DNA from: Pseudomonadota bacterium
GTDB lineage: Bacteria; Chloroflexota; UBA5177
Assembly (NCBI GenBank): GCA_021324655.1
Contig: JAJPIP010000012.1
Location: 1 to 63,171 of the forward strand
Length of the DNA stretch: 63,171 nt
Direction of reading: 5' to 3'
Under the pieces are notes generated by a model, which was not told the origin of the DNA, searched no databases, and worked only from the letters and a program-made list of their open reading frames with translations. A program made the position numbers and the translations under genes. Shown here in pieces: positions 1-12,836 of this stretch (the first letter of the stretch is position 1; every line of letters starts with the position of its first letter).

Positions 1-2691
1 CTCGAGCACCGAGAGACCTTCACGGAAGTTGGAAAGGATCGGCAGCTCGATGATCTTGCCGGAAGGATCGGCCATCAGGCCACGCATGCCCGCGATCTGG
101 CGAACCTGGGTGAAGCCACCTTTGGCGGCGCCGGAGACCGACATCATGTAGATCGGGCCGTGCGGGTTCAGGGACGCGGTCACCGCATCCTCGACCTCCT
201 GGCTCGCCTGGGTCCAGGCGTCCACCGCCTTACGGTAGCGCTCATCTTCCGTGATGAGACCTTCCTCGTACTGCTCCTGAATGCGGAGCACTTCGTCCTC
301 CGCCCGGCGCAGGATCTCCGGCTTCTCCTCGGGGATGTTGATGTCAACCAGGCTGATCGTGATGCCCGACTGTGTCGCGTAGTGGAAGCCGAGACGCTTG
401 ATCTCGTCCGCCACCTCGGCCGTGCGCTCCTGGCCGTGCGCGGCGTAAACCGCGGCGACCACGTCGCGCAGCGTGCCCTTGTCCTGGACACGGTTCTGAT
501 AGGGGATGTCCTCGGGCAGCGCCTCGTTGAACACGATGCGGCCCACGCTCGTCTTCAGGCCCTTCGCCTTCGAGCTGTTCGGCAGCGCCTCGATATCGGC
601 GGTGGACACGAGCCCGGCTGTAGTGGGTACCGATCCGTCCGCGCTCTCCAGCTGGTGCGACGGGATGTTGACCCAGATCGGGGCCTGCAGGTGAATGAGG
701 CCCAGCTCAAAGGCATGCAACGCCTCGTCGAAGCTGGCGAAGACCGTCCCAGCGCCCTTCTCCCTCTCGTTGAGGGACGTGAGGTAGAAGCAGCCCAACA
801 CCATATCTTTGGTCGGGTTGACGATCGGCTCGCCGTTGGCCGGAGAGAGCAGGTTCTTCGTGCTCATCATGCGGCTGCGTGCCTCGTCCTGCGCCATCTT
901 GGACAGTGGCACGTGGACGGCCATCTGGTCACCGTCGAAGTCGGCATTGAACGCCGTGCAGACCAGCGGGTGGATCTGGATGGCACTGCCTTCAACCAGG
1001 ACCGCATCAAAGGCCTGGATACCGAGGCGGTGCAGCGTCGGGGCACGGTTCAGCAAGACCGGATGGTCCTTGATGACCTCTTCGAGGACGTCCCAGACCT
1101 CGGGCCGCACCCGTTCCACGATGCGCTTGGCGCTTTTGATGTTGTGGGCGAAGCCGCGCTCCACCAGCTTGCGCATGACGAACGGCTTGAACAGCTCGAG
1201 CGCCATCTTCTTGGGGAGACCGCACTGGTTGAGCTTGAGTTCCGGACCGACCACGATGACGGAGCGGCCGGAGTAGTCGACACGCTTGCCGAGCAAGTTT
1301 TGCCGGAAGCGGCCCTGCTTGCCTTTCAGCATGTCGGACAAACTCTTCAGCTTGTGATTGCCCGAGCCGTTCACGGCACGACCGCGCCGCCCGTTATCGA
1401 TCAGGGCGTCGGTCGCCTCCTGAAGCATGCGCTTCTCATTTCGGATGATGATCTCCGGCGCGCCGAGCTCCATGAGCCTCTTCAACCGGTTGTTCCGGTT
1501 GATCACGCGGCGGTACAGATCGTTGAGATCGCTCGTGGCGAACCGTCCGCCGTCGAGCTGGACCATGGGTCGCAGGTCGGGCGGAATGACGGGCAGCACG
1601 GTGAGAATCATCCAGTCCGGCTGCTGACCGGACTTGCGGAAGGCCTCGACAACGCGCAGCCGCTTCGTCGCCTTCTTGCGACGCTGGCTGGACTGGCTCG
1701 AATTGCGGATCTCGTTGCGGAGATCGACGGCAAGCTGGTCCAGGTCGATCTGCAGGATGATGTCGCGGATTGCCTCCGCACCCATACCTGCCTCGAAGAG
1801 GTAGCCGTGACGATCCTTCAGCTCCCGATATTGCGCCTCGGTGAGCAGCATGAGCGGCTGGAGCGATTCGATCTCCTCAATGCGCTTGGCCGTGTCGGAG
1901 CGGACGTCGTCGATCCTGTCGTCGAGACCCTGGCGAGCCTGCACCATCTCGGCGTCCGCGGCGCGCTCCAGCGCGTCGCGCTGCTCGGTGAAGCGCGCGT
2001 CGAGCGCCTGGCGATCGCGCTCGAAGCCGGCCTCGATCTCCTCGACGCGGGCCTGCGCCTCGGCCAGTTCCACGCCGCTGGCCATCACTTCATTGATGGA
2101 CTCGACGCGGCGAGTTTCGAGGGTTTGCGTCTCACCCGCGCGCTCGGCGTCCAGTGCCTGGAGATCGGCTGCCAGTTGCTCAGCGCGGCCCGTCACTCCG
2201 CTCTCAATCTCCCGGATCCGCGCGTCTTCTTCCTCGCGGATGCGGTCTAGCGCCCGCTGTCGCTCATGCTCGTTGACGTGCGTCACGATATACAGCGCGA
2301 AATACAGGATGCGTTCGAGGTTTCGGGGCGAGATGTCGAGCAGCAGGCCAAGCCGGCTGGGCGTGCCCTTGAAATACCAGATGTGGCTCACGGGCGAGGC
2401 CAGCTCGATGTGGCCCATGCGCTCGCGGCGAACCTTGGCGCGCGCCACCTCGACACCGCACTTGTCACAGATGATGCCCTTGTAGCGCACCCGCTTGTAC
2501 TTGCCGCAGTAGCACTCCCAGTCCTTGGTCGGTCCAAAGATCCGCTCGCAGAACAGTCCGTCCTTCTCCGGCTTGAGAGTGCGGTAATTGATTGTCTCGG
2601 GCTTGGTCACTTCGCCGTAGGACCAGCCCCGAATCTGCTCGGGCGATGCCAGGCTGATTCGAATAGCGTTAAAGTCGTTTACTTCAAGCAA
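1..2691 (-). CDS. rpoC: RNA polymerase beta-prime subunit, 3' end cut by window edge
   Basis: Catalytic largest subunit of RNA polymerase. The frame is open from the window edge through 897 codons. I place the start at a TTG (2691-2689) preceded by GGAGG with 5-nt spacing; the product then begins [20 protein letters not shown], as in actinobacterial and chloroflexal RpoC. The N-terminal zinc site is C60, C62, C75, C78. Residues about 130-280 form a charged coiled-coil insertion like that of Mycobacterium. The catalytic loop NADFDGD is at residues 582-588, with the Mg-binding aspartates D584, D586 and D588. The fragment ends near the FREGLSVLE segment before the trigger loop, so the C-terminal part is outside the window. 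It lies 109 nt behind rpoB on the same transcript. Confidence 0.97.
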   Translation of the reverse strand, partial: MLEVNDFNAIRISLASPEQIRGWSYGEVTKPETINYRTLKPEKDGLFCERIFGPTKDWECYCGKYKRVRYKGIICDKCGVEVARAKVRRERMGHIELASPVSHIWYFKGTPSRLGLLLDISPRNLERILYFALYIVTHVNEHERQRALDRIREEEDARIREIESGVTGRAEQLAADLQALDAERAGETQTLETRRVESINEVMASGVELAEAQARVEEIEAGFERDRQALDARFTEQRDALERAADAEMVQARQGLDDRIDDVRSDTAKRIEEIESLQPLMLLTEAQYRELKDRHGYLFEAGMGAEAIRDIILQIDLDQLAVDLRNEIRNSSQSSQRRKKATKRLRVVEAFRKSGQQPDWMILTVLPVIPPDLRPMVQLDGGRFATSDLNDLYRRVINRNNRLKRLMELGAPEIIIRNEKRMLQEATDALIDNGRRGRAVNGSGNHKLKSLSDMLKGKQGRFRQNLLGKRVDYSGRSVIVVGPELKLNQCGLPKKMALELFKPFVMRKLVERGFAHNIKSAKRIVERVRPEVWDVLEEVIKDHPVLLNRAPTLHRLGIQAFDAVLVEGSAIQIHPLVCTAFNADFDGDQMAVHVPLSKMAQDEARSRMMSTKNLLSPANGEPIVNPTKDMVLGCFYLTSLNEREKGAGTVFASFDEALHAFELGLIHLQAPIWVNIPSHQLESADGSVPTTAGLVSTADIEALPNSSKAKGLKTSVGRIVFNEALPEDIPYQNRVQDKGTLRDVVAAVYAAHGQERTAEVADEIKRLGFHYATQSGITISLVDINIPEEKPEILRRAEDEVLRIQEQYEEGLITEDERYRKAVDAWTQASQEVEDAVTASLNPHGPIYMMSVSGAAKGGFTQVRQIAGMRGLMADPSGKIIELPILSNFREGLSVLE

Positions 2692-2705
2692 TGTTTCCTC
2701 CGATA

Positions 2706-2800
2706 GAGCTATGAGCTGTGAGCTTCGAGCCGTGAGCTGCGGGTGTCCATCGTGGTTCCCTCACAGCTCACAGCCCGTTGCTCAGGGCTGCTCACAGCTA
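2706..2800. repeat. Iterated inverted repeats in the rpoB-rpoC gap
   Basis: The short gap between rpoB and rpoC is built from copies of a GAGCTGTGAGC-like unit (2713-2723, degenerate copies at 2706-2713 and 2727-2738) and its complement GCTCACAGC (2766-2774 and 2790-2798). In the transcript these halves would pair into a branched hairpin between the two cistrons. A spacing, processing or REP-like role is possible; none is shown by sequence alone. Confidence 0.6.
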
Positions 2801-5800
2801 CTAGTCGCCCTTCTCGAATCCGGTGATGTTGACATCCAGGGACGGCATCTGATCCTGGCCCGCCTCATCGGCGATGTGGACCTCTTCGTCCTCTTCGTTC
2901 AGAACCTCAACCGAGAGGGCCAGGCTCTGCAGCTCCTTCACGAGCACCTTGAAGGATTCGGGCACGCCGGGTTCCAGGATGCTCTCCCCCTTGACGATGG
3001 CCTCGTATGTCTTGACGCGGCCGATCACGTCGTCCGACTTGACGGTCAGCAGCTCTTGCAGGATGTGAGCGGCGCCGTAGGCCTCGAGGGCCCAGACCTC
3101 CATCTCGCCGAAGCGCTGTCCACCGAACTGCGCCTTGCCACCCAGCGGTTGCTGAGTTACCAGCGAGTACGGGCCGGTGGAACGCGCGTGAATCTTATCC
3201 TCCACCAGATGGGCCAGTTTCAGCATGTAAATCTGACCCACCGTCACGTTCTGGTCGAATTGCTCGCCGGTCCGCCCATCGAACAGCCCGATCTTGCCGC
3301 TCTCGGGCAGCTCAGCCTTCTGCAGCTGACCGACGATCGCGTGCTCCGAGGCTCCGTTGAAGACCGGCGTGGCCGCCTTGTAGCCGAGCTCGGCGGCCGC
3401 CCACCCCAGATGAGTCTCGAGCACCTGACCGATGTTCATCCGGGAAGGAACGCCGAGGGGGTTCAGGATCATGCCGACCGGAGTCCCATCGGGCAGGAAC
3501 GGCATGTCCTCCTTCGGCACGATGCGGGAGATGACGCCCTTGTTACCGTGGCGTCCCGCCATCTTGTCGCCTTCCGAGATCTTGCGCTTTTGCGCGATGC
3601 TGACGCGGACCAACTGGTTGACGCCCGGTGGGAGCTCGTCACCCGCCTCACGGCTGAAGACCTTGACGTCGACGACCTTCCCGCGCTCGCCCTGTGGCAC
3701 GCGCAGCGAGGTGTCCTTGACCTCTCGTGCCTTCTCACCGAAGATGGCGCGCAGCAGGCGCTCTTCCGCGGTGAGCTCGGTCTCACCCTTGGGCGTGATC
3801 TTGCCCACCAGGATGTCTCCCGGCTCAACTTCGGCCCCCAGGTACACGATGCCGCGCTCGTCGAGATTCTTCAGCCCCTCCTCTCCCACGTTCGGGATGT
3901 CGCGGGTGATCTCTTCGGGACCGAGCTTCGTGTCGCGCGCGTCTACCTCGTGCTTCTCCATGTGGATCGAGGTGAACGTGTCCGTGCGAACCAGATCCTC
4001 GCTGATGAGAATGGCGTCCTCGTAGTTCCCGCCTTCCCACAGCATGAACGCAACGAGCACGTTCTGGCCGAGGGCCAGCTCGCCGTGATCGGTTGAGGAA
4101 CTGTCGGCGAGCACGTCGCCGCGGGCGACACGCTGCCCCTTGCTCACGATGGCTCGCTGATTGATCGTGGTGCCTTGATTGGAGCGCACAAACTTGCGTA
4201 GTGGGTAGCGATACTCACTCCCGTGGTCCGTGTCGTCCAGCACGACGATTTCGCGCCCGGTGACGCTCACGACCATGCCGTCAGACTCCGACAGAATGAG
4301 CTGGCCGGAGTCGTAGGCAGCCCGTCGCTCGGTGCCGGTACCGACGTATGGGGCTTCCGGCGTGAGGAGCGGCACAGCTTGACGCTGCATGTTCGAGCCC
4401 ATAAGTGCCCGGTTGGCGTCGTCGTGCTCCAGGAACGGAATCAACGCCGTGGCGACGCTGACGAGCTGACGCGGCGACACGTCCATGTAGCTGATGCGCG
4501 AAGGCAGTTCCATCTCGAAGCCCTCGCCATAGCGAACCGAGACGCGCTCCTCGACGAATTCGTCCTTGTCGTTCAGCCGGGCGTTGGCCTGAGCGATGGC
4601 GAAGTTTTCCTCCTCGTCCGCTGTCAGGTACTGAATGTCACCCGAGGCGAAAGGACGCACCGCGACCTCATCGACGCCGGCAGCCCTGATGCGCTCCAGC
4701 ACAGCGTCATCGATGACCGTTCCACCTTCCACGACAACCTCGCCCGCGTCTGACACCACGTTCTGGCGGACGGTGCGTCCCACCAGACGCGGATCGCCGA
4801 CGGACAAGCCGGCGTACACGCGCCGGTACGGAGTCTCAATGAACCCGTACGCGTTGGTACGCGCGTACGTCGCCAGGGAGCCGATCAGACCGATGTTCGG
4901 GCCCTCCGGCGTCTCGATCGGGCAGATCCGGCCGTAATGCGAGTGGTGCACGTCGCGAACGTCAAACCCGGCGCGCTCGCGAGAAAGACCGCCCGGACCG
5001 AGCGCCGAGAGGCGACGCTTGTGCGTCAATTCGGCGAGCGGGTTTGTTTGGTCCATGAACTGCGAAAGCTGACTACCGCCGAAGAACTCTTTCATGGCGG
5101 CGACGACGGGCCGGATATTGATCAGCGCGTTCGGCTTTGCCGTCTCGACGTCCTGGATCGTCATGCGCTCCTTGACGACGCGCTCCATGCGCAGCAAGCC
5201 GATGCGGAACTGATTCTGCAAGAGCTCACCCACCGCCCGGACGCGCCGGTTACCGAGGTGATCGATGTCGTCGCGCTTGCCGAAGCCGTTGTTGGCGCGG
5301 ATCATTTCGCGGACGATGGCGAGCAGATCCTCTTTGGTCAGGATCTGCGGACCTACCTCGCTGGCGAAGCCGAGACGCTTGTTGAGCTTGTAGCGTCCGA
5401 CGCGGTTCAAGCTGTAACGACGGTCGTTGAAGAACAGCGAGTTGATGAGGCTGCGCGCGTTCTCCAACGTCGGCGGATCACCCGGGCGCAGCTTCTTGTA
5501 CATCTCGATCAAGCCCTCTTCGTGGGACTTCGTCCCGTCACGCTCGAGCGTGGCGTCGAGGTACTTGTGGTCATCGTCGGTATCCCCGTCACCGAGCAGC
5601 TCCCGCAGCTCTTCGTCGGATCCGTAGCCGACCGCCCGCAGCAGCGTGGTCACGGGGATCTTGCGCTTGCGATCGATCTTGACCGTCATGACGTCCTTAT
5701 TGCTCGTTTCGAACTCGAGCCAGGCGCCTCGGTTCGGGATGAGCTTCGCCCCCCACAGGGAACGGCCGGTTGTCGGGTCTTCGTCCGCAGTGAAGTAGAC

Positions 5801-6241
5801 ACCGGGAGAACGGACCAACTGGCTCACCACCACGCGCTCGGCCCCGTTGATGATGAACGTCCCTTGATCGGTCATGAGCGGGAAGTCCCCCATGAACACT
5901 TCCTGCTCGGTAATCTCGCCGAGGGGCTCGCCTTCCGCCGTCACCTTCTTGACGAGGCGGGCCTTGACCGTGAGCGGGGCAGAATAGGTCACCTCGCGCA
6001 GTCGCGCGTCGGCTTCGCTATACTTTGGCTTCCCGAACGGATCTTCGGGAACGATAAACTCAAGGGACATCTTGCCGGCGAAGTCCGTGATGGGCGATAT
6101 TTCCTGGAAAAGTTCCCGAATCCCCTCCGCCTGGAACCAGCGGAATGAATCCAGTTGGACCTGGATGAGGTTGGGAAGCGGCAGCACTTCGTTGAATCCG
6201 GCGAATGAGACGCGCCGGTCTCCGGAGACTTCTACAGCCAT
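2801..6241 (-). CDS. rpoB: RNA polymerase beta subunit
   Basis: Complete 1146-residue beta subunit of DNA-directed RNA polymerase. Family hallmarks are visible: the N-terminal [20 protein letters not shown] stretch, the rifampicin-pocket region around [29 protein letters not shown], and the C-terminal part with [23 protein letters not shown]. The length is typical of forms without the large proteobacterial insertions. It has its own promoter immediately upstream rather than following rplJ-rplL, and rpoC follows after 109 nt. The leader contains a 9-bp hairpin and the promoter carries an inverted repeat, so specific control of polymerase synthesis is plausible. Confidence 0.98.
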   Translation of the reverse strand: MAVEVSGDRRVSFAGFNEVLPLPNLIQVQLDSFRWFQAEGIRELFQEISPITDFAGKMSLEFIVPEDPFGKPKYSEADARLREVTYSAPLTVKARLVKKVTAEGEPLGEITEQEVFMGDFPLMTDQGTFIINGAERVVVSQLVRSPGVYFTADEDPTTGRSLWGAKLIPNRGAWLEFETSNKDVMTVKIDRKRKIPVTTLLRAVGYGSDEELRELLGDGDTDDDHKYLDATLERDGTKSHEEGLIEMYKKLRPGDPPTLENARSLINSLFFNDRRYSLNRVGRYKLNKRLGFASEVGPQILTKEDLLAIVREMIRANNGFGKRDDIDHLGNRRVRAVGELLQNQFRIGLLRMERVVKERMTIQDVETAKPNALINIRPVVAAMKEFFGGSQLSQFMDQTNPLAELTHKRRLSALGPGGLSRERAGFDVRDVHHSHYGRICPIETPEGPNIGLIGSLATYARTNAYGFIETPYRRVYAGLSVGDPRLVGRTVRQNVVSDAGEVVVEGGTVIDDAVLERIRAAGVDEVAVRPFASGDIQYLTADEEENFAIAQANARLNDKDEFVEERVSVRYGEGFEMELPSRISYMDVSPRQLVSVATALIPFLEHDDANRALMGSNMQRQAVPLLTPEAPYVGTGTERRAAYDSGQLILSESDGMVVSVTGREIVVLDDTDHGSEYRYPLRKFVRSNQGTTINQRAIVSKGQRVARGDVLADSSSTDHGELALGQNVLVAFMLWEGGNYEDAILISEDLVRTDTFTSIHMEKHEVDARDTKLGPEEITRDIPNVGEEGLKNLDERGIVYLGAEVEPGDILVGKITPKGETELTAEERLLRAIFGEKAREVKDTSLRVPQGERGKVVDVKVFSREAGDELPPGVNQLVRVSIAQKRKISEGDKMAGRHGNKGVISRIVPKEDMPFLPDGTPVGMILNPLGVPSRMNIGQVLETHLGWAAAELGYKAATPVFNGASEHAIVGQLQKAELPESGKIGLFDGRTGEQFDQNVTVGQIYMLKLAHLVEDKIHARSTGPYSLVTQQPLGGKAQFGGQRFGEMEVWALEAYGAAHILQELLTVKSDDVIGRVKTYEAIVKGESILEPGVPESFKVLVKELQSLALSVEVLNEEDEEVHIADEAGQDQMPSLDVNITGFEKGD

Positions 6242-6288
6242 TCAGACTCCTTGTCAGGGGAATATAAGGGGGTATAAAACGGGCAATG

Positions 6289-6310
6289 GCACTTGCTGCA
6301 TAGCAAGTGC
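6289..6310 (-). promoter_or_regulatory. Perfect hairpin in the rpoB leader
   Basis: GCACTTGCT and AGCAAGTGC form a perfect 9-bp stem with a 4-nt loop, about 15 nt after the predicted transcription start and about 48 nt before the rpoB start codon. No T-run follows, so it is not a simple intrinsic terminator. It may be a binding site or an mRNA-stabilising 5' stem. Confidence 0.6.
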
Positions 6311-6331
6311 TTAGTGGGGACCAGAACTTTC

Positions 6332-6360
6332 ACTATACCACAAAGGCGATAGTTGGTCAA
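6332..6360 (-). promoter_or_regulatory. Sigma70-type promoter of rpoBC
   Basis: On the minus strand, -35 TTGACC (6360-6355), a 17-nt spacer and -10 TATAGT (6337-6332) lie about 90 nt before rpoB. Both hexamers match the consensus in five of six positions and the spacing is ideal. Confidence 0.8.
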
Positions 6361-6365
6361 CTATC
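6348..6365. promoter_or_regulatory. Candidate operator over the rpoB -35 element
   Basis: GATAGTTG and CAACTATC form a perfect 8-bp inverted repeat with a 2-nt centre. It covers the -35 hexamer and part of the spacer of the rpoB promoter, where a dimeric repressor would compete with polymerase. A second, shorter inverted repeat (CCGGCA 6369-6374, TGCCGG 6380-6385) follows towards pyrF. The regulator is unknown. Confidence 0.5.
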
Positions 6366-6424
6366 TCACCGGCACGGAATGCCGGCGATTAGACAGCAGT
6401 TGGGGGAGGTAGCCACGCGTTCTT

Positions 6425-7279
6425 ATGGTAACCTATTCGTTGCCCTCGCACCAACCCCCCTTCGCCGTGCGACTGCGGCGTCGCGCCGCCGACATCCGGT
6501 CCTGGCTTTGCGTCGGCCTGGATCCTGATCTGGAGCGGCTGCCGGATGGAATATCACGCGATGCATCCGGTGTCGAGGAGTTCTGCCGCGCGATCATCGC
6601 AGCCACCCACGACTATGCCGCTGCCTTCAAGATTAACTTCGCCTTCTTCGAGGTGCTGGGGACGGCTGGATGGGCCGCGCTCGACGCGGTACGGCGTGCC
6701 ATCCCGGATGACGTTCCGGTCATCGCCGACGCCAAGCGCGGCGATATCGGCAATACGGACCGCGCCTATGCCCGCGCCATTCTCGAGGTGCTCGGCTTCG
6801 ACGCGGTGACCGTCAGTCCGTATTTGGGGTGGGACAGCGTCGCTCCCTTTCTCGGCATACCCGGCAAGGCCGCCCTCGTGCTGTGCAAGACGTCCAACCC
6901 GGGGTCGGCTGACTTCCAGGATCTTCCCGTTGATGGAGTTCCTCTCTATATGAGGGTGGCGCGGACCGCGATCACCCATGCCGGCCTCGACAGCGCCCCC
7001 GGCGAGGTGGGACTGGTGATCGGCGCGACGTATCCCGACGCCCTGCGCTCGGTCCGTGCGCTCTCGGACGGCATGGTGTTCCTGGTTCCGGGCGTCGGGG
7101 CGCAGGGTGCCCGGGCAGGTGATGCCGTCGCGGCGGGCGCCAATGCGCGGGGTGAAAACGCTCTGATCTCGGTATCGCGCGAGGTCATCTTCGCCTCGCC
7201 CGACAAACACTTCGCGGAAGCCGCCGGGCGTGCCGCGCAATCACTCGCCGCGGAGACGGTCCGTGCGCCCACCCACTGA
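6425..7279 (+). CDS. pyrF: Orotidine 5'-phosphate decarboxylase
   Basis: Catalyses the last step of UMP synthesis, OMP to UMP plus CO2. The 284-residue product is a TIM barrel of the type 2 (mycobacterial) subfamily. It contains [10 protein letters not shown] near the N terminus, the catalytic DAKRGDI motif with its Asp-Lys-Asp dyad near residue 100, and VPGVGAQG in the phosphate-binding region. A GGGGGAGG sequence lies 15 nt before the ATG used here, rather far, so a slightly different start is possible. The gene is divergent from rpoB, and the DUF951 gene overlaps its end, so the two are probably co-transcribed. No other pyrimidine genes are nearby. Confidence 0.95.
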   Translation: MVTYSLPSHQPPFAVRLRRRAADIRSWLCVGLDPDLERLPDGISRDASGVEEFCRAIIAATHDYAAAFKINFAFFEVLGTAGWAALDAVRRAIPDDVPVIADAKRGDIGNTDRAYARAILEVLGFDAVTVSPYLGWDSVAPFLGIPGKAALVLCKTSNPGSADFQDLPVDGVPLYMRVARTAITHAGLDSAPGEVGLVIGATYPDALRSVRALSDGMVFLVPGVGAQGARAGDAVAAGANARGENALISVSREVIFASPDKHFAEAAGRAAQSLAAETVRAPTH

Positions 7280-7466
7280 GTTTCGCCTGGGCGATCGCAT
7301 CGAGATGCGCAAGCCGCATCCGTGCGGGGGGCGGGAGTGGGACATTGTGCGGCTCGGCGCCGATATCGGCTTCCGGTGCCGGACCTGTGGACGCCGCGTG
7401 CTACTCGAGCGCGCCGACGCGGAGCGCCGAGTCAAGAAGTTTGTGGAGCGCGGTCCGGAGGCGTGA
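7263..7466 (+). CDS. DUF951 family protein
   Basis: Small protein of about 67 residues. The [17 protein letters not shown] and [14 protein letters not shown] segments are the signature of DUF951; the cysteines (one in PCGG, a CxxC in CRTC) suggest a small metal-binding or nucleic-acid-binding fold, but the family's function is not known. I start at the GTG at 7263, which overlaps the last 17 nt of pyrF; an in-frame ATG at 7230 would add an unconserved basic tail. The overlap implies translational coupling to pyrF. It converges on the gene at 7473 with only 6 nt between. Confidence 0.85.
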   Translation: MRPPTEFRLGDRIEMRKPHPCGGREWDIVRLGADIGFRCRTCGRRVLLERADAERRVKKFVERGPEA

Positions 7467-7472
7467 AACGGT

Positions 7473-7799
7473 CTATGCGACCGTTTCGATCAGCCAGCGG
7501 CTCGGAGTTCGGCGCGTCACATCCATGCGCTTGCCCGTGGAGAGCTCGAGACAGCGAAGACCGTACGCCACGTCCTCGGTGCGGCGGCTGTCGATCCAGA
7601 GTTCGTTTGGATAGATCTCGGCCACGACCGACTCACACAGGCCGTCGGTGCTCATGTAGTGACGGACCAAGTCTCCCTTGTTGGTTATCCCGGACAACCG
7701 GTTCTTGATCTCCATGATGACTGTGGCGTACTTCGCCTTCTTCTCCAGGTCGCCGAAGTAGATGTACCACTCGAGAGCCGACTTCCATACGTCGCGCAC
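7473..7799 (-). CDS. Conserved-looking hypothetical protein
   Basis: A 108-residue protein I do not recognise. It starts with GTG behind a good GGAGG site. The N-terminal third is aromatic and basic ([21 protein letters not shown]), followed by an amphipathic stretch and a C-terminal part rich in Arg. There is no signal peptide or membrane segment, so it is probably a small cytoplasmic or DNA-associated protein. It follows the acyltransferase gene by 90 nt on the same strand and may be the last gene of the long atp transcript. Confidence 0.7.
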   Translation of the reverse strand: MRDVWKSALEWYIYFGDLEKKAKYATVIMEIKNRLSGITNKGDLVRHYMSTDGLCESVVAEIYPNELWIDSRRTEDVAYGLRCLELSTGKRMDVTRRTPSRWLIETVA

Positions 7800-7889
7800 C
7801 CTATCCTCCTTGGCTGAGTCCGGATTCTGGGCGCGACCTACAGCATGTTTTGTGCCAGCCGTGCCGGCGCCGGCGGTCCAGCAGCCGCA

Positions 7890-9023
7890 TCACGGTTCCG
7901 CGATGCCGGTCATCACCGGCATTTCGGCCGCCGCAGGTGCTTCGCGGCGGTATCGAACGGACTTCGACCACCGCTGTGCCGGCCGCTCCACGAGCCGGTA
8001 AAACGCACCGGCCGCCGCGATCGTCAGGATCAGGCTCAATGCCAGCACCGCGACGCGCGCCGGGCCGGAGTGCACGTGCGCTAGACCGAAGCCGAGGATC
8101 CGGCCGCCGACCGGAACGTGAATGAGGTACAGAGAGTAGGAGATCGTACCGAGCCACACGAGAGGGCGTATGTCGCGCCGGACGAACGCGATAAGCAAGG
8201 CCGTGACGAGAGCAAGCGCGGCGACAACCAGGCCCAATGTGATGGCGGTGCCGGCCGTGAGGAGCGCGAGAAGGATACCGAATGTCCGCCGGCCGATGAT
8301 CCCGGCGAAGTACTGGAACGTCGCCATGCCGAGCATAAAGACGAAAAGGTAATGGAAAAGCAGCGAGGTCTCCGGGAAGGCGAGGGCGAGCACGGCCATC
8401 GCCACGAAAACAGCCCAACGCCCACGCCAACCCCCGGCGAGCAAGCCGAACACGACGCCCATCGCGACGTAGTACTGAAATTCAATGGCCAGCGTCCAGT
8501 AGACCGGATTGAGCCATTGCTGGCCGAAGAAGGCGTTGAGATAGCCGATATGCAGCAGGAGTGGCGTGATTTTAGGGTCGAAGGACGGTCCGTGCAGGTG
8601 CGGAACGGCGGCCCAGATAAACCACAGCGCGAGACAGAGGAGCGCGCTGACCAGGTACGGCGGGTCGAGCCGGAGTAGGCGCCGAGCGAGGAACGTCCAG
8701 AAGGACCCTATCGAATATCGCGCGCGATAGAGCGCGAACGGAATGACGAAGCCGGAGATGACGAAAAACACGTCGACGCCCATCCAGGCGTCTTGCGCCG
8801 ACAGACGCAGGAGGATGGAGACCAGACTCGTCCCCAGGAACGCGTGATCGGCGTAGACGAAGTGGTACCAGCAGACAGCGAGCGAGGCGATCCCCCGCAG
8901 CGCATCCACCACCCCGACGCGCGCATCGCGCAGGACAGTCGCTGCGGCCGCGTTTCCGACGGCACCGGACGATGCGGGCAAGCGAACAGGATGGGAGGCC
9001 CTGCCGCTGGAAGGAGACGCCAC
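7890..9023 (-). CDS. Acyltransferase 3 family membrane protein (OafA/YrhL-like)
   Basis: A 377-residue integral membrane protein with about ten hydrophobic segments. It has the family's opening VDALRGIASLAVCWYH with the conserved Arg and His, then FFVISGFVI, RRLLRLDPPYLVSALL and the WTLAIEFQYY motif. Such enzymes transfer acyl groups (often acetyl) to cell-surface polysaccharides, lipids or macrolides; the substrate cannot be told. The GTG start is 5 nt behind the mreB stop, so it sits in the same operon as the ATP synthase genes and mreB. The first 35 residues are poorly conserved, and a start closer to VVDALRG is possible. Confidence 0.9.
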   Translation of the reverse strand: MASPSSGRASHPVRLPASSGAVGNAAAATVLRDARVGVVDALRGIASLAVCWYHFVYADHAFLGTSLVSILLRLSAQDAWMGVDVFFVISGFVIPFALYRARYSIGSFWTFLARRLLRLDPPYLVSALLCLALWFIWAAVPHLHGPSFDPKITPLLLHIGYLNAFFGQQWLNPVYWTLAIEFQYYVAMGVVFGLLAGGWRGRWAVFVAMAVLALAFPETSLLFHYLFVFMLGMATFQYFAGIIGRRTFGILLALLTAGTAITLGLVVAALALVTALLIAFVRRDIRPLVWLGTISYSLYLIHVPVGGRILGFGLAHVHSGPARVAVLALSLILTIAAAGAFYRLVERPAQRWSKSVRYRREAPAAAEMPVMTGIAEP

Positions 9024-9028
9024 CTTGT

Positions 9029-10021
9029 CTACGAGAGGTGGCGCTTCATGATGTGGTAGTTCTCGAGCGCTTTCCCGGTCCCCACCGCCACGCAGTACAG
9101 AGGAAACTCCGCGACGTGGGCAGGGATCTCGGTGACGCGGGTTAGCAACTGGTCGAAGTTCCGGAGGAGGGACCCGCCTCCCGTCATCACCATGCCCCGG
9201 TCCATGATGTCCGATGCCAGCTCCGGAGGCGTTTCTTCCAGGACGGCCCGGACGGCGTCGACAATCGTCGCCAGCGGATCGGCGATCGCCTCCACGATCT
9301 CGTTCGTACTGATCGGAATCGACTTGGGCAGGCCTGTCACTTGATCGCGCCCGCGGACGTCCATGGTGAGCTCTTGCTCCAGTGGTAACGCGCTTCCAAT
9401 CTGGATCTTGACTTCCTCGGCGGTCGCGTCGCCGATCATGAGTCCGTATTTCCGCCGAATGTGGTTGGCTATCACCTCGTCGATCTTGGTCCCGCCGATG
9501 CGAACCGTCCGATGGAGCACGATGTCGTTCAGGCTGATGACGGCGACCTCTGCGGTCCCCCCGCCGATGTCCACGATCATGTTGCCGGTCGGTCCGGCAA
9601 TGGGGACGTTGGCGCCGATCGCCGCGGCGATCGGCTCTTCGATCAAGAAGGCCCGCCGCGCCCCGGCCTGAATGGCGGCGTCGTGCACGGCTCTTTTCTC
9701 AACGCTCGTGATGCCGGCCGGAATCGAGATCATCACCTCAGGCTTGAACATGGAAAACGTGCCGACCAGCCGGCGGATGAAGTACCGGAGCATGCCTTCG
9801 GTGCGGACGTAGTCCGCGATGACGCCGTCGCGCATCGGACGCACCACGGTGATACTGGCCGGGGCTTTTCCCAACATTTGGCGTGCCTCATCCCCGACCG
9901 CCACGATCTTGTTGTCGTCCGTGACCGCCACGACGGACGGCTCATTGAGCACGATGCCACGGCCACGGACGTAGACCAGCACGTTCGCCGTGCCGAGATC
10001 GATCCCTATTTGCTTTGCCAG
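9029..10021 (-). CDS. mreB: Rod shape-determining protein MreB
   Basis: Actin-like filament protein that guides cell-wall synthesis. The actin-fold motifs are present: [14 protein letters not shown] (phosphate 1), [16 protein letters not shown] (phosphate 2) and [14 protein letters not shown] (adenosine). I start at a CTG (10021), which follows the atpC stop by 1 nt, has GGAGAG at normal distance, and gives [10 protein letters not shown], exactly the usual MreB N terminus. The upstream GTG at 10075 would lie inside atpC, has no ribosome site and adds 18 unrelated residues. The predicted length is 330 residues, normal for MreB. Linkage to the ATP synthase operon is seen in some bacteria. Confidence 0.93.
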   Translation of the reverse strand: MAKQIGIDLGTANVLVYVRGRGIVLNEPSVVAVTDDNKIVAVGDEARQMLGKAPASITVVRPMRDGVIADYVRTEGMLRYFIRRLVGTFSMFKPEVMISIPAGITSVEKRAVHDAAIQAGARRAFLIEEPIAAAIGANVPIAGPTGNMIVDIGGGTAEVAVISLNDIVLHRTVRIGGTKIDEVIANHIRRKYGLMIGDATAEEVKIQIGSALPLEQELTMDVRGRDQVTGLPKSIPISTNEIVEAIADPLATIVDAVRAVLEETPPELASDIMDRGMVMTGGGSLLRNFDQLLTRVTEIPAHVAEFPLYCVAVGTGKALENYHIMKRHLS

Positions 10022-10022
10022 C

Positions 10023-10457
10023 TTATCTCTCCAGTTGTGGCGGCCTCTCGTGCCGGCGGCGTCTTTCCGCCACACGCAAGCGTAGCAAAGCCTTTTGAAG
10101 AGACGCAGCAGCCTGCGCTTCTAATGCCGTTCCCTTGTGCTCGATGAGCAATGCCTCGGCACGCCGCCGGGCTTCCTCGGCCCGCTCGCGGTCGATTTCT
10201 TCCGACCTTTCGGCCACGTCGGCAAGCACGGTGACCTTGTCCGGGCGCACCTGCATGAACCCGCCATCGATCGCCAGGTGACGCTCCTCACCGTCGACCC
10301 GGTACGTTAGCTCTCCGATGGGTAGAGGCGTGACCAACGGCTCGTGGCCGTGGAGGACGCCGATATCGCCTTCCGCCCCGCGGGCGACGACGATATCGAC
10401 ATCCTGTTCGAGGACTGTGCGTTCCGGTGTGACGACTTCGAGCGTGATTTGTGCCAT
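10023..10457 (-). CDS. atpC: ATP synthase epsilon subunit
   Basis: A 144-residue subunit of the F1 central stalk that couples gamma rotation to catalysis and inhibits ATP hydrolysis. The N-terminal beta-sandwich is clear ([34 protein letters not shown]), followed by a helical hairpin from about residue 88 ([21 protein letters not shown]). The C-terminal tail is Arg-rich. It is the last structural atp gene, lies 5 nt behind atpD, and its TAA is 1 nt before the proposed mreB start. Confidence 0.96.
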   Translation of the reverse strand: MAQITLEVVTPERTVLEQDVDIVVARGAEGDIGVLHGHEPLVTPLPIGELTYRVDGEERHLAIDGGFMQVRPDKVTVLADVAERSEEIDRERAEEARRRAEALLIEHKGTALEAQAAASLQKALLRLRVAERRRRHERPPQLER

Positions 10458-10462
10458 CTGAA

Positions 10463-12827
<2,365 letters not shown>

Positions 12828-12836
12828 ACGCGACTC

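Noticed and set aside
901-960. Apparent frame shift in rpoC when locating the NADFDGD motif
   Set aside because: Recounting base positions line by line showed the frame continuous from 2691 to 1; the shift was a counting error.
160-2250. A long plus-strand open frame of about 700 codons opposite rpoC
   Set aside because: It is a shadow of the high-GC rpoC gene; the translation has no recognisable domains, and the opposite strand encodes unmistakable RpoC. The same holds for long frames opposite rpoB, ileS and dnaA.
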